The notes: generated by a model from the sequence alone, not told the origin. A stretch of DNA of 64,000 nt from Betaproteobacteria bacterium (GCA_009778785.1 WRFN01000002.1:186001-250000), one strand, 5' to 3'; shown: positions 44,779 through 54,472, counted from the stretch's first letter. Program-made: numbers and translations.

Positions 44779-45540
44779 TTAACGAACGATCGCAATGCGT
44801 CGCTGCAAACGGCGCACGCCATACGAAAGCACCAAGCAAATTGCAAAATACACCAGCGCCGCGAAAAGATACATTTCTACCAGCCGACCATCGCGTTGCG
44901 CGACTTTCGACGCTGCTCCCAGAAAATCGGTGATCGACAAAACATAAACCAACGAAGTGTCCTGAAACAGAATGATCGTTTGCGTCAGTAGTACCGGCAA
45001 CATGTTGCGAAACGCTTGCGGCAAGATCACGTAAAACATGGATTGCCAGTAATTCAAGCCCAGCGCGTAACTCGCGCCCTCTTGTCCGCGCGACACCGAC
45101 AGAATGCCGGAGCGCATGATTTCGCAGTAATACGCCGCCTGAAACAGCGTGAAGGTCACGAGCGTCGAAGCGAAAGCGCCGATCTGCACAGGCTGGCCGT
45201 CTTTGACTTGATAGCCGAAGAGATCGACCAGCGTGTCGCCGACCGCGCTCGGCGACACCAGATACAGTCGGTGCAACACATAGCCGCACACATAAGGCAT
45301 CAGAAAATAGCACCAGAAAATCACCAGCAGCAACGGCACAGCGCGCGTCAGATTGACGTACATTCCCGCCGGCGCCGAAAGCACCCGATATTTGGAGAGT
45401 CGCATCATCGCCAGCAACGTGCCCAGAATGATGCCGCCGATCATGGCGCAAACGGTCAACTCCAGCGTGAACGTCATCCCCTCCTTGAAAAGATAAGGCA
45501 ACGAGCGTTGGATAACATCAAAATCGAAATCTGAAAACAT
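44779..45540 (-). CDS. gltK: Glutamate/aspartate ABC transporter, permease GltK
   Basis: 253 residues from the ATG at 45540, preceded by GAGG at six bases; a GTG four codons upstream overlaps the gltJ stop and is less likely. The sequence aligns by eye with E. coli GltK: RSLPYLFKEGMTFTLELTV, the loop EIMRSGILSVSRGQEGASYA and VLLTQTIILFQDTSLVYVL. About five membrane helices. Compared with E. coli there is a longer periplasmic segment near residues 95-125. Confidence 0.92.
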   Translation of the reverse strand: MFSDFDFDVIQRSLPYLFKEGMTFTLELTVCAMIGGIILGTLLAMMRLSKYRVLSAPAGMYVNLTRAVPLLLVIFWCYFLMPYVCGYVLHRLYLVSPSAVGDTLVDLFGYQVKDGQPVQIGAFASTLVTFTLFQAAYYCEIMRSGILSVSRGQEGASYALGLNYWQSMFYVILPQAFRNMLPVLLTQTIILFQDTSLVYVLSITDFLGAASKVAQRDGRLVEMYLFAALVYFAICLVLSYGVRRLQRRIAIVR

Positions 45541-45548
45541 GGCGATCC

Positions 45549-46307
45549 TCACTCAGTCGAGGGTTCTTCAGCCTTGCCGCTGAAAAAACCGGGGATCGTT
45601 GTTTTCTTTTCGAGAATTCGCATCACGATCACGACCACGATGTTGATGAAAACATAAATCAACGTCGCGGCGGTGAACGCCTCGAACACTTGAAAGCTGA
45701 ATTCCTGCATTGAGCGCGTCGCCGAAGTCAATTCAACGAGGCTGATCGTCAGCGCCACCGACGAATTCTTGATGACATTCATCAATTCGGAAGTCAGCGT
45801 CGGCGTAATGATTCGATAAACGACCGGCAGCAAAACGTAGCGGTACGTTTGCGTTAGCGTCAGCCCCGTCGCCAAACCGGCCAGACGTTGCCCGCTCGAC
45901 AGCGATTCAATGCCGGCGCGCACTTGCTCGGCCACCCGCGCCGAAGTGAAAAACGCCAGACAGGCGACCGCCGGAAAGAAAGAGGCCCACGGCGGCGCCA
46001 TTGCTTTTACCCAGTTCCCCATCGCCGTCGGCAACAGTTCCGGCAACACGAAATACCAGAGGAACATCTGCACCAGAAGCGGAATATTGCGAAACAGCTC
46101 AACGTAAGCCGTGCCGAACGCGCGCAGCGCCCGCGACGGCGTGGTGCGCATCACCCCGACAATGGAGCCCAGGAAAAATGCCAGCACCGCCGCCGACAAC
46201 GAAGTGGCCAGCGTCCACTGCAAGCCGTTGAGCAGTACGTCTAGGTAAGTGCCGCTGCCGTCGGGCGAAGCTTCCCAGAAGATATGCCAATTCCAGTTAT
46301 AGTTCAC
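45549..46307 (-). CDS. gltJ: Glutamate/aspartate ABC transporter, permease GltJ
   Basis: 252 residues. NWNWHIFWEASPDGSGTYLD at the start, ELFRNIPLLVQMFLWYFVLP and the coupling loop EQVRAGIESLSSGQRLAGLA are GltJ features. The start is GTG at 46307, which the match to the E. coli N-terminus (SIDWNWGIF) supports; a G-rich tract (GGGGGGGCGAG) directly precedes it. It forms the membrane channel with GltK. A hairpin in the 169-bp gap from gltI probably lowers its expression relative to the binding protein. Confidence 0.92.
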   Translation of the reverse strand: MNYNWNWHIFWEASPDGSGTYLDVLLNGLQWTLATSLSAAVLAFFLGSIVGVMRTTPSRALRAFGTAYVELFRNIPLLVQMFLWYFVLPELLPTAMGNWVKAMAPPWASFFPAVACLAFFTSARVAEQVRAGIESLSSGQRLAGLATGLTLTQTYRYVLLPVVYRIITPTLTSELMNVIKNSSVALTISLVELTSATRSMQEFSFQVFEAFTAATLIYVFINIVVVIVMRILEKKTTIPGFFSGKAEEPSTE

Positions 46308-46407
46308 CTCGCCCCCCCGAGCTTTTCTATCAATACGATTCTATGCACAAGCTTTCTTTCATGTTTTTTGGATCATTCAACTTTATGCAAACCATCACAA
46401 AACAATA

Positions 46408-46437
46408 CGGCGGACGTTTCATTACAAACGCCCGCCG
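46408..46437 (-). terminator. Hairpin between gltI and gltJ (attenuating terminator)
   Basis: Arms CGGCGGACGTTT and AAACGCCCGCCG pair with one mismatch around CATTAC, and the minus strand continues TATTGTTTTG. This is the usual place for partial termination after an abundant binding-protein gene. Confidence 0.65.
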
Positions 46438-46476
46438 CGTATTGTACCCGCTTTACGGTACTTTCTGATTCAGCGC

Positions 46477-47388
46477 TTATTCGTATGCCTTGGGATCGCC
46501 GGAATCGGTCGGATGTTCAAAAACTTTTTTCAACAGCGGGCTTAACGGCACATTGAGATTCACACCGCGCGGCGGAATCGGCGACAAGAACCATTTTTTA
46601 TAAAGCGTCTCGACTTCGCCGCTGGCAAATATCTTGTTGAACGCCCGATCGACAACATCTTTAAACGGCTTGTCGTCCTTGCGAAGCATCGCACCGTAAG
46701 GCTCGATCGTCAGCCAGTCGTTCGACAACACATAGTTATCCGGCGTTTTGGAATTAGCGATCAACCCGTAAATCAGAATGTCGTCCATCGCAAATGCCTC
46801 CGCCCGTCCCGATTCAACCAGCAAAAAACCTTCGGCATGATCTTTGGCCGAGATGACGTTCATCTTGTAGTCGTCCTTGCTGTTCATTTCGGCCAGCAAT
46901 TTCGCGCTGGTGGTTCCGGCGGTGGTCGATACCGTTTTGCCTTTCAAGTCCTTGAACGATTTGATCGCCGAACCTTTCTTGGTGACGAACTTCGTCGTAA
47001 TCACAAAATACGTCGGCGAGAACCAAGCCTGCTGCTGCCGCTCCAGATTGTTCGTGGTCGAACCACACTCGATGTCGATGGTGCCGTTGGCAATCAGCGG
47101 AATCCGAGTCGAAGACGTGACCGGATTGAGCTTGACCTTGAGATCCGGCATTTTCAATTCGGCTTTGACCTCGTCGGCAACCTTCATGCACAAATCAATC
47201 GCATAGCCAACGACGTTTTGCTTATCATCGTAATACGAAAACGGGATCGAAGAATCACGGTGTCCGATCGTGATCGTGCCGGTATCCTTGATTTTTTTCA
47301 ACGTGCCGGTCAACTCCTGCGCCATCGCCGGTACAGCAAAACAAGTCGTTGCCGCCAGCAACAGCAAAATATGAGTCTTACGCATCAT
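46477..47388 (-). CDS. gltI: Glutamate/aspartate periplasmic binding protein
   Basis: 303 residues from the ATG at 47388 (a second ATG follows), behind a GGAGGAGG tract. The signal peptide ends in PAMAQ. The mature protein has the type 3 binding fold: TITIGHRDSSIPFSYYDDKQ, then VGYAIDLCMKVAD and the hinge segment LKGKTVSTTAGTTSAKLLAE. The TSSTRIPLIANGTIDIECGS region matches E. coli GltI. It delivers glutamate or aspartate to GltJK. Confidence 0.94.
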   Translation of the reverse strand: MMRKTHILLLLAATTCFAVPAMAQELTGTLKKIKDTGTITIGHRDSSIPFSYYDDKQNVVGYAIDLCMKVADEVKAELKMPDLKVKLNPVTSSTRIPLIANGTIDIECGSTTNNLERQQQAWFSPTYFVITTKFVTKKGSAIKSFKDLKGKTVSTTAGTTSAKLLAEMNSKDDYKMNVISAKDHAEGFLLVESGRAEAFAMDDILIYGLIANSKTPDNYVLSNDWLTIEPYGAMLRKDDKPFKDVVDRAFNKIFASGEVETLYKKWFLSPIPPRGVNLNVPLSPLLKKVFEHPTDSGDPKAYE

Positions 47389-47568
47389 GCCTCCTCCTCT
47401 CAATGAACCACCCAATAAAAATAACCGATAACGCCGACGCCACGGAAGCGCGTGTTATTGGCCATATACTACTACGCTTTCCCCCTTTTCAACTTTTGTT
47501 TTTCCCGCCATCATTCAAACAAATCATGTATATTACATCTTGCCTGCCTCCTTTCATCCGACATCGCC

Positions 47569-49161
47569 ATGTTCTCCTTCGATGATCCTGCTCCGCTCTT
47601 GCCGTCCTCCGCACTTCTGTTGCCTCCCGCGTCTTTGTCACCCCTGTTAACAGCGCCGCGCTTACGTGCGCTTGAAAAGCGCTATGCCGAAGCCGCGTTG
47701 ATGGAAAAAGCGGGCGCGGCGGCGCTCCAATTTCTTGCGCCGTTGTTGTCGGAAAAACAAAAGCATGTCAACGGCTCAATCGTCATCGTCTGTGGACCGG
47801 GCAATAACGGCGGCGACGGTTTGACGCTCGCCCGCTTACTGCGCGAACAAGGCTTCGCCCCTTGCGTGATCGCGCCCGCCACCGCTGCTTTGCCGCCGGA
47901 TGCCGCCGAAGCGTTAACCGCTTTTCTTGCGCGCGGCGGCGTCTTACACACCACGCTTCCCGACTTTTCCGAACCGCCCGCGATCATCGTTGACGCCCTC
48001 TTCGGCATCGGCCTGAACCGCGCCCTTGGCGCACCTTTCGACGGTCTCATCCGCTGGATCAACGACACCCGCGTCGCGCCGCGTTCTCAACAGGCTCGGC
48101 CTTATGTTGTTTCGCTCGACATCCCCAGCGGCCTCTCCGGCGACACCGGCATCGCTTATGCGCCCACCGTTCGCGCCGACGCGACCTTGAGCTTCATCGC
48201 GCTCAAGCCCGGCTTGTTAACGCTCGACGGCCCTGACCATTGCGGCGAATTGCATTTCACCACGCTCGACATTCCGGCTGACGATCTCGCGGCAAACGCC
48301 GAAGCCGAAGCTCTCCACCATCGCTTCATTGAAACCCACCTGCCTCTTCCCATGCGTCGCCGTTTTCACAACGTTCACAAAGGCAGATTCGGTTGTCTGG
48401 GCATTGTCGGCGGCGCGACCGGCATGAGCGGTGCGCCGTTGCTTGCCGGTCGGGCAGCCGCACGATTGGGCGCTGGAAAAATTCGCGTTGGCTTTCTCGG
48501 CGAAGCGCCGCTCTTCGATCCCGCTTGTCCCGAACTGATGCTGCATCCGGCGTCGGCAATGCTGCCTCTTTCGCACGACGCCTGGGCGGTCGGTTGCGGG
48601 TTGGGACTTTCTTCTTCGGCAGCGGAAGTTCTGACGGCGGTGCTCGCGTTCGATGCGCCCTTACTGCTTGACGCCGACGCGCTGACCTTGCTCGGTCAAC
48701 ACTCCGAGTGGATCACTCGTGTCGCCCAACGACACGCGCCCACCGTGCTCACGCCGCATCCGGCAGAAGCCGCTCGCTTGTTGCAATGCAGCACTGACGA
48801 CATCCAGCGCGACCGCCCGCAAACCGCTCGCGAAATCGCTCAACGCTATCGGGCGCACACCGTGCTGAAAGGAAGCGGCAGCATCATCGCCGCCCCCGAA
48901 GGTTCGTGGTGCATCAACGCTACCGGCAATCCGGCGCTCTCGTTCGGCGGCAGCGGCGACGTGTTGACCGGAATGATCGGAGCGCTGTTGGCGCAAGGCG
49001 TCGAAGCATCGCTTGCGCTGCGTTACGCCGTCTGCCTGCACGGCGCGGCAGCAGATGCGCTGGTGAAAAAAGGCGAAGGGCCGTTGGGGGTTCTCTCGGA
49101 AGACCTCATCCGCTCGGCGCTTGGCCTTGTGCGTTCGGCGGCGCAGATGTTCATCGACTGA
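47569..49161 (+). CDS. nnr: Bifunctional NAD(P)HX epimerase / ADP-dependent NAD(P)HX dehydratase
   Basis: 530 residues from the ATG at 47569; the longer frame upstream is not conserved. The N-terminal epimerase half has IVIVCGPGNNGGDGLTLARL (nucleotide loop) and VVSLDIPSGLSGDTG; the C-terminal kinase-like dehydratase half has VLTPHPAEAARLL, VLKGSGSIIA and ALSFGGSGDVLTGMIGALL. Together they repair hydrated NADH and NADPH. The fused form is normal in bacteria. Divergent from gltI with a 180-bp gap. Confidence 0.95.
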   Translation: MFSFDDPAPLLPSSALLLPPASLSPLLTAPRLRALEKRYAEAALMEKAGAAALQFLAPLLSEKQKHVNGSIVIVCGPGNNGGDGLTLARLLREQGFAPCVIAPATAALPPDAAEALTAFLARGGVLHTTLPDFSEPPAIIVDALFGIGLNRALGAPFDGLIRWINDTRVAPRSQQARPYVVSLDIPSGLSGDTGIAYAPTVRADATLSFIALKPGLLTLDGPDHCGELHFTTLDIPADDLAANAEAEALHHRFIETHLPLPMRRRFHNVHKGRFGCLGIVGGATGMSGAPLLAGRAAARLGAGKIRVGFLGEAPLFDPACPELMLHPASAMLPLSHDAWAVGCGLGLSSSAAEVLTAVLAFDAPLLLDADALTLLGQHSEWITRVAQRHAPTVLTPHPAEAARLLQCSTDDIQRDRPQTAREIAQRYRAHTVLKGSGSIIAAPEGSWCINATGNPALSFGGSGDVLTGMIGALLAQGVEASLALRYAVCLHGAAADALVKKGEGPLGVLSEDLIRSALGLVRSAAQMFID

Positions 49162-49214
49162 AAAGTTCAGGACGTGTCCCGCAATAAACAGAGTATGAAT
49201 ACAAAAACTCTCGA

Positions 49215-49907
49215 TCAAGCGCCTTGATCGACAACAGGATAAACGGCATCGCCCCACGGCGCGTCCGGATTGTCCATCATGAGCGCAATCATCAGGGGAA
49301 CGAGTTTGCTTAAAAGGCGCGTACAATCGCGCAGTTGGTCGCGGTTGACTTTGCCTTTCCATGTTGCGCCGCCGTGAAACAACTGATTGCGCAGCGTGTA
49401 GAGCCGATTGAACACGACTGAGAGCAGCTTCGGCGTCTTGCCGTCGGACAAAGCCTTCTGCGCCGCTCTCTTGGCGGCAGCGAAACGCTCCTTCCATTCG
49501 CCCTCATCGAGCTTGCCGCGCTGAAATTCCCAGAACGCGTGAAAGACGTAAGGGTTGTCGAGCAGCGCACGAATACTGCCGGAGAACTCATTCCAGACCA
49601 GCTTGTCGATGCGCTTCTCAGTGTCGAGGCCGCATAGCCTTTCGAGAAAGTCCGTAAAAGCATCTCTGTCGGAGATGCGTTCGCTGTCATCAACCTCTTG
49701 CGCGTAAGCGGCGTTGAAGGAAATCCACAGAAAGATAAATTTTTCGTCCACATCTTCCGCTTGCTCGGCGCAATCCAGCCAACTCAAGGCGCGGTGGATG
49801 CGCAGCCTCAAGTTGGCAGGGTGCCCATCGCGCACCAGCCGGTGGCGCTGCTTGAGCGCAGCGTATTTCAGCGAGCTTTCGGTCAGCGGTTCGGCCGCAG
49901 CGGGCAT
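49215..49907 (-). CDS. HEPN-domain-like protein of unknown function
   Basis: 230 residues, mostly helical, no signal peptide or membrane helix. Near the C-terminus, LRNQLFHGGATWKG contains Arg173 and His178, an Rx4H motif typical of HEPN domains; FIFLWISFNAAYAQEV (57-72) resembles the start of Apea/RiboL-PSP-like HEPN proteins that sit in defence or stress loci. HEPN proteins are often RNases, but activity here is unproven. The gene has no recognisable partner: the Gly-rich gene is 33 bp upstream on the same strand and nnr is convergent. Its ribosome-binding site is weak. The position between nnr and the LPS genes suggests an inserted accessory gene. Confidence 0.6.
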   Translation of the reverse strand: MPAAAEPLTESSLKYAALKQRHRLVRDGHPANLRLRIHRALSWLDCAEQAEDVDEKFIFLWISFNAAYAQEVDDSERISDRDAFTDFLERLCGLDTEKRIDKLVWNEFSGSIRALLDNPYVFHAFWEFQRGKLDEGEWKERFAAAKRAAQKALSDGKTPKLLSVVFNRLYTLRNQLFHGGATWKGKVNRDQLRDCTRLLSKLVPLMIALMMDNPDAPWGDAVYPVVDQGA

Positions 49908-49940
49908 GAGGTGTTCTCAGCGAACAGGCGCTGAAATCGT

Positions 49941-50204
49941 TTACTTCTTGAACATGTCAAGCACGTGCGAAATTTCTCCGACAACGTCAAGCGCGCTCCC
50001 CGAAGCACCGGGCGCCGCACTGCTCGAACCGGTCGATTCACCACCCAACTCTTTGCCCAACATGCCGCTCAATCCACCGCTCAACAAACCGCCCAACGCG
50101 CCGCCCAATTCTTTTTCCAAAGCTTGAACCACGGTCGTACATGTTTGCGGGTCGATCCCGGTTTTTTGTGCAACAAGCGCAATGATTTCTTCCAGCTTAT
50201 CCAT
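49941..50204 (-). CDS. Small Gly-rich helical protein, unknown
   Basis: 87 residues: a helical start (MDKLEEIIALVAQKTGIDPQ), a Gly/Leu-rich middle (GGALGGLLSGGLSGMLGKEL), a Ser/Gly/Ala linker and a C-terminal helix (ALDVVGEISHVLDMFKK). The pattern resembles DUF937/YidB-like small proteins, but I do not recognise it securely. GGAG lies eight bases before the ATG. It is 32 bp after the heptose-kinase gene on the same strand, so it may belong to that transcript. Confidence 0.6.
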   Translation of the reverse strand: MDKLEEIIALVAQKTGIDPQTCTTVVQALEKELGGALGGLLSGGLSGMLGKELGGESTGSSSAAPGASGSALDVVGEISHVLDMFKK

Positions 50205-50236
50205 AACAATATCTCCTCTTTCAATGATTAGACGAC

Positions 50237-51184
50237 TTACAGCAATTCTTCGGGAAGAACAACTGCTGTTCCAAACTTGCCAACGACGATACCAGCGGCC
50301 TCGTTGGCAAAGTAAACCGCTTCCCGCAACGGCGCGCCCGCTGCGAGAAAAACGCCGAGCGTTGCCACCACGGTATCGCCGGCGCCGGAAACATCGAAAA
50401 CCTCGCGCGCGCGCGTCGGGATGTGCCAGCTTCCTTCTTCGGTGAAAAGGCTCATGCCCTCTTCGGAGCGCGTCAACAACAGCGTCGCTATTTTCAACGT
50501 CTGCCGCAACTGCGTCACTTTCGCCGCCAGCTCGTTTTCATCGCGCCAGAGGCCTACTACTTGCTGCAATTCGCTGCGGTTGGGCGTAATCATAAACGCA
50601 CCCTGATACTTTCTCCAATCGCTGCCTTTGGGATCGACGATCACCGGCTTCTTTGCCGCCGTCGCGCTCTCGATCATTTGCGCGATATGGCGCAAGCCGC
50701 CCTTGCCGTAATCGGAGAGCAGCACAACATCGGCGCTGCCGATCCGCGCTTTGAAGTCGGTGAGTTTTCCGGCGAGCGCTTCGCGCGACGGTTGCGTTTC
50801 AAAATCCACGCGCAGCAGTTGTTGTTGCCGACCGATCACCCGCAGCTTTACCGTCGTCGGCAGTTGCGCGTCGCGCTGAAACAGCGAAATCACTTTCTCG
50901 CTCTGAATCAGCGCTTCCAGTTTTTTTCCCGCTTCGTCATCGCCAACCACGGACAGCAAGGTAGCCTGACTACCGAGTGAAGCGACGTTGCGCGCGACGT
51001 TGGCAGCGCCGCCGGGGCGCATTTCCTCACGCACCACTCGCACCACCGGCACCGGCGCTTCCGGCGAAATACGCTCCACATCGCCGAACCAGTAACGGTC
51101 AAGCATCACATCACCGACGATCAACACTCTGGCTTTCGCCAGTTTGTCTTTCCAATCGGCAAAGTGGAAATTCACGACAGTCAT
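50237..51184 (-). CDS. hldA: D-glycero-beta-D-manno-heptose-7-phosphate kinase (RfaE domain I)
   Basis: 315 residues of the ribokinase/PfkB type: VLIVGDVMLDRYWFGDVERI, the PGGAANVARNVASLG substrate motif and the catalytic FDVSGAGDTVVATLG. It phosphorylates heptose-7-phosphate for the LPS inner core. The adenylyltransferase half present in E. coli HldE is missing, so a separate hldC-type gene must exist outside the window. Its ATG overlaps the ugd stop by one base (TAATG). Confidence 0.93.
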   Translation of the reverse strand: MTVVNFHFADWKDKLAKARVLIVGDVMLDRYWFGDVERISPEAPVPVVRVVREEMRPGGAANVARNVASLGSQATLLSVVGDDEAGKKLEALIQSEKVISLFQRDAQLPTTVKLRVIGRQQQLLRVDFETQPSREALAGKLTDFKARIGSADVVLLSDYGKGGLRHIAQMIESATAAKKPVIVDPKGSDWRKYQGAFMITPNRSELQQVVGLWRDENELAAKVTQLRQTLKIATLLLTRSEEGMSLFTEEGSWHIPTRAREVFDVSGAGDTVVATLGVFLAAGAPLREAVYFANEAAGIVVGKFGTAVVLPEELL

Positions 51185-52509
51185 TAACGTCGCCCGATTC
51201 CGAAGTATTCCAAATCCGCTTCGCGCACGCTTTGCGGATCGTAAATGTTGCGACCGTCAAACAGCAGCGGCGTTTTGAGTTGCTTGCGCAACTCGACGAA
51301 ATCGGGCGAGCGGAAGGCTTTCCATTCGGTCATCAACACCAAAGCGTCAGCGCCGTGCACCGCTTCCATTGCCGAGTCCGCGTAAATCAAACTCAGCTCT
51401 TCCTGATCGAAAACGCGACGGGCCTCTTCCATCGCAATCGGATCGTAAGCCACCACCTGCGCACCGCGTTGCAACAGTTCACGAACGATCACCTTCGACG
51501 GCGCTTCGCGCATATCGTCGGTGTTCGGCTTGAACGCCAAGCCCCACAACGCAATTTTGCAACCGGACAAATCATCGCCAAGGCGCGCGCAAATTTTTTC
51601 GATCAGCACATGCTTTTGCCGCTCGTTGGCGTTCTCGACGGCTTCCAGCACGCGAAGCGGCAATCCCGCTTGCGCCGACGTTCGCAACAACGCTTTGACA
51701 TCCTTGGGAAAACAGCTTCCGCCGTAGCCCGCGCCCGGATACAAAAAGCCGTAACCGATACGCGGGTCGGAACCGATGCCTTGCCGGACCATCTCGATGT
51801 CCACATCCAGCCGGTCGGCGAGATTGGCCAATTCGTTCATGAAAGAGATGCGCGTCGCCAACATCGCATTGGCGGCGTACTTGGTGAATTCCGCCGAGCG
51901 CACGTCCATCATCAAAACCCGCTCGTGGTTTCGCTGGAACGGCGCGTACAATTCTCGCATCGTCCGCGCTGCTCGCGCATGATCGGTGCCGATCACGACG
52001 CGATCGGGCTTCATGAAATCGTCGATGGCCGCGCCTTCTTTCAGAAATTCAGGATTCGACACGACGGTGAAATCCACTTTCGAACGACGCTTCGCCAGTT
52101 CCTCGGCAATCACCGCGCGCACGCGATCGGCGGTGCCCACGGGAACGGTGGATTTATCGACGATGATTTTCCACTCGTTCATGCGCCGCCCGATGTTGCG
52201 CGCCGCTTCCAGCACGTACTGCATGTCGGCGGAACCATCCTCGCCCGGCGGCGTTCCCACCGCGATGAATTGCAGCGCGCCAAAAGCCACGGCGTAATCG
52301 ATGTCGGTCGAGAAATGCAAACGCCCCGCCGCGACGTTGCGCGCGATCATTTCCTGCAAGCCCGGTTCGTGAATCGGCACGCCGCCGTTTTGCAGAATGT
52401 CGATCTTGCGCTCGTCGATATCGAAGCACAGCACTTCGTTGCCAATTTCGGCAAAACAAGCGCCAGTTACCAGCCCCACATAGCCGGAGCCGATCATGGT
52501 GATTTTCAT
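51184..52509 (-). CDS. ugd: UDP-glucose 6-dehydrogenase
   Basis: 441 residues. The NAD-binding start [20 protein letters not shown], the segment [12 protein letters not shown], Lys210 in [17 protein letters not shown] and the catalytic Cys266 in [10 protein letters not shown] are all present. It oxidises UDP-glucose to UDP-glucuronate for LPS, capsule or aminoarabinose. It lies between lapB and the heptose kinase gene in an envelope operon, with a 28-bp gap after lapB. Confidence 0.97.
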   Translation of the reverse strand: MKITMIGSGYVGLVTGACFAEIGNEVLCFDIDERKIDILQNGGVPIHEPGLQEMIARNVAAGRLHFSTDIDYAVAFGALQFIAVGTPPGEDGSADMQYVLEAARNIGRRMNEWKIIVDKSTVPVGTADRVRAVIAEELAKRRSKVDFTVVSNPEFLKEGAAIDDFMKPDRVVIGTDHARAARTMRELYAPFQRNHERVLMMDVRSAEFTKYAANAMLATRISFMNELANLADRLDVDIEMVRQGIGSDPRIGYGFLYPGAGYGGSCFPKDVKALLRTSAQAGLPLRVLEAVENANERQKHVLIEKICARLGDDLSGCKIALWGLAFKPNTDDMREAPSKVIVRELLQRGAQVVAYDPIAMEEARRVFDQEELSLIYADSAMEAVHGADALVLMTEWKAFRSPDFVELRKQLKTPLLFDGRNIYDPQSVREADLEYFGIGRR

Positions 52510-52537
52510 AACATCTCTTTTCGTTCAATAAATATTT

Positions 52538-53719
52538 TCAGCGAAAACCTTCCGGCGTATCGCTGCGCCGCGCTTGCGTCGTTTCCCATTTCTGGCAGCC
52601 CGGACAACGCCAATAATACTGGCGCGCACGAAAACCGCAACGAGTGCAACGATACTGCCCCATCTTTTTCAAATACGGCGCCACCTGATTTTTGATCAAC
52701 AACAAACTCTGCTGCGCTTCCGGCGATGAAACCGCGCTCAATCTCGCCTGCAACCAGTGATCGAGGCTGAACAAACTCGACCGCTGCTCGATTTCGCTGC
52801 GCGCTCGTTGCGCTGCTGCCTGCGGTCCTTCTTCGGCAAGGCTCAACTGAAACAGCGCGTGGAAAATATCGAGTGAGGGCGCTTCTTGTTGCCAGCGCGT
52901 CAACAACCGCAGCGCGTAATCCGTCTTGCCTGTTTGCTGACACACTTTGACGATTCGCTCCGCCGCCAGTCCCAACGAATTGATCTGATGCGACGCAATT
53001 TGCTCCCACGCCGCCAGCGCCTTGCCCGGTTCGTTGCGCGCGAGTTCAATGTCGCCCTGAATCAGAAACGCGCGCACACAGGCGCGGTATTCGGCAAACG
53101 CTTGTTCGATGTTCTGTTGCGCCAACACCGGGTCGCCACGAACCAGCGCTTCCTCGGCCATCTCGCAATGGTAATGCGCGATCTCCTTGAAGTGCGGCGT
53201 CTGCGCCACCGCTTCCATCTGCCGCGTTACCCGAATCGCTTCCGGCCAATGTTTTTCGGTCTCGTAAATTTCCAGCAGATAACCCAGCGCTTCGTGCTCG
53301 AAGCGCGTTCCTTCGAGTTTTAGAAACAAGGTTTCGGCGCGATCCAGCAAGCCGGCGCGGTGAAAATCCTGTGCCAATTCAAACTCGACGCGCTCGCGAT
53401 CGCGCGCCGCCAGTTCGGGGCGTTCGAGCAACGACTGGTGCATCCGAATCGCCCGCGAAAATTCGCCTTGCCGCCGAAACAAAGTGCCCAACGCAAAATG
53501 CAAGTCCAGGGTTTTCGGGTCTTTTTCGGCCACCACCATGAACGATTCGATGGCCTGATCCGGCGCTTCGTTCAAGAGCGAATTGAGCCCTTCAAAATAC
53601 GAGCGCGGCAATTCCCGCGCTTCCGCCAGCAACTGCCGAATGTCGATCCGCGCCGCGATCCAGCCCAGCGCGAAAAATATCGCCGGAATCAGCAGCAGCC
53701 ACCACAGCTCAATAAACAT
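52538..53719 (-). CDS. lapB: Lipopolysaccharide assembly protein LapB
   Basis: 393 residues. One N-terminal membrane anchor (LWWLLLIPAIFFALGWIAAR), about eight TPR-like helical repeats and a C-terminal rubredoxin-type metal site CTRCGFRARQYYWRCPGCQ are all in the normal order. LapB (YciM) brings LpxC to FtsH, which limits lipid A synthesis. It starts six bases after the lapA stop, the conserved lapA-lapB pair. Confidence 0.95.
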   Translation of the reverse strand: MFIELWWLLLIPAIFFALGWIAARIDIRQLLAEARELPRSYFEGLNSLLNEAPDQAIESFMVVAEKDPKTLDLHFALGTLFRRQGEFSRAIRMHQSLLERPELAARDRERVEFELAQDFHRAGLLDRAETLFLKLEGTRFEHEALGYLLEIYETEKHWPEAIRVTRQMEAVAQTPHFKEIAHYHCEMAEEALVRGDPVLAQQNIEQAFAEYRACVRAFLIQGDIELARNEPGKALAAWEQIASHQINSLGLAAERIVKVCQQTGKTDYALRLLTRWQQEAPSLDIFHALFQLSLAEEGPQAAAQRARSEIEQRSSLFSLDHWLQARLSAVSSPEAQQSLLLIKNQVAPYLKKMGQYRCTRCGFRARQYYWRCPGCQKWETTQARRSDTPEGFR

Positions 53720-53725
53720 GACGCG

Positions 53726-54061
53726 CTACTCTTTGGGCGCTGTGGTCGGCAACGTGTCGGGAGACGGTGAAACAGGGCGAATCGTGATCACGTCAGAGTT
53801 CGGCTCCGAGTTCTTTTCATAAGCCAACAAGGCTTTGCGCGCTTTTTTCAGTTCCCGTTTGACCTTCGCCATCCGAAAAACGCCGGTCAACAAGCCAAAC
53901 ATCACGCCCAGCGCGAACGCGCAGAACACGATGAGAATCAGCGGCGCTTGCCAACTTCCGAAGCCGAGAAAATGCAGCGTCACCTGATCGGAATTGGAAA
54001 ACGACAGCAATAAAGCGGCAAGGAAAATGACGATCACAATAGCCCAGCGAATGATGCTCAT
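53726..54061 (-). CDS. lapA: Lipopolysaccharide assembly protein LapA
   Basis: 111 residues with two membrane helices (4-22 and 40-62) and the DUF1049 motif FSNSDQVTLHFLGFGSWQAP. The cytosolic C-terminus is charged and then Pro/Thr-rich. LapA works with LapB in LPS control. A strong terminator separates it from ihfB, so lapA probably has its own promoter in the 108-bp gap. Confidence 0.93.
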   Translation of the reverse strand: MSIIRWAIVIVIFLAALLLSFSNSDQVTLHFLGFGSWQAPLILIVFCAFALGVMFGLLTGVFRMAKVKRELKKARKALLAYEKNSEPNSDVITIRPVSPSPDTLPTTAPKE

Positions 54062-54112
54062 GGCGCTTTCCTTACAGGTAAAAGTTTCACAGGCTCTTTA
54101 TAAACCCGCACT

Positions 54113-54152
54113 GCAAAAAAAGAAAGAGGCACCATTAAAAAATAGTGCCTCT
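54113..54152 (-). terminator. Terminator after ihfB
   Basis: Stem AGAGGCAC/GTGCCTCT (54125-54152) followed on the minus strand by TTCTTTTTTTGC. It closes the rpsA-ihfB transcript before lapA. Confidence 0.88.
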
Positions 54153-54169
54153 CTGCATTTTTCACTAAA

Positions 54170-54472
54170 TTATTTCTCACCAGAATCGACTCGCTCGCGC
54201 AATTCCTTGCCGGCCTTGAAGTGCGGGATGCGCTTTTCAGACACCATCACTTGCTCGCCGGTTTTGGGATTACGACCGAGCCGCGGCGGTCGGTAATTCA
54301 GCCCGAAACTGCCGAAACCGCGAATTTCAACCCGATCGCCGCGCACCAGCGCCTCGATCATCGCGTCAAGAATGGTCTTGACGGCGAACTCGGTGTCTTT
54401 CGCCAGTTGCGGAAACTGGGCGGCCAAACGGCCGACCAGTTCCGATTTCGTGATGCTGTTTCCGTCGTTCAC
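54170..54472 (-). CDS. ihfB: Integration host factor subunit beta
   Basis: 100 residues: [20 protein letters not shown], then [20 protein letters not shown] and [12 protein letters not shown], the DNA-clamp arm. IHF bends DNA in replication, recombination and transcription. The start is GTG at 54472, which overlaps the rpsA TGA (GTGA); no ATG is available between, so translation is coupled to rpsA. Followed by a strong terminator. Confidence 0.96.
   Translation of the reverse strand: MNDGNSITKSELVGRLAAQFPQLAKDTEFAVKTILDAMIEALVRGDRVEIRGFGSFGLNYRPPRLGRNPKTGEQVMVSEKRIPHFKAGKELRERVDSGEK

Noticed and set aside
49215..50204. Defined toxin-antitoxin module from the HEPN and Gly-rich genes
   Set aside because: The Gly-rich protein resembles no known antitoxin and the genes do not overlap; the evidence is too thin to call a module.
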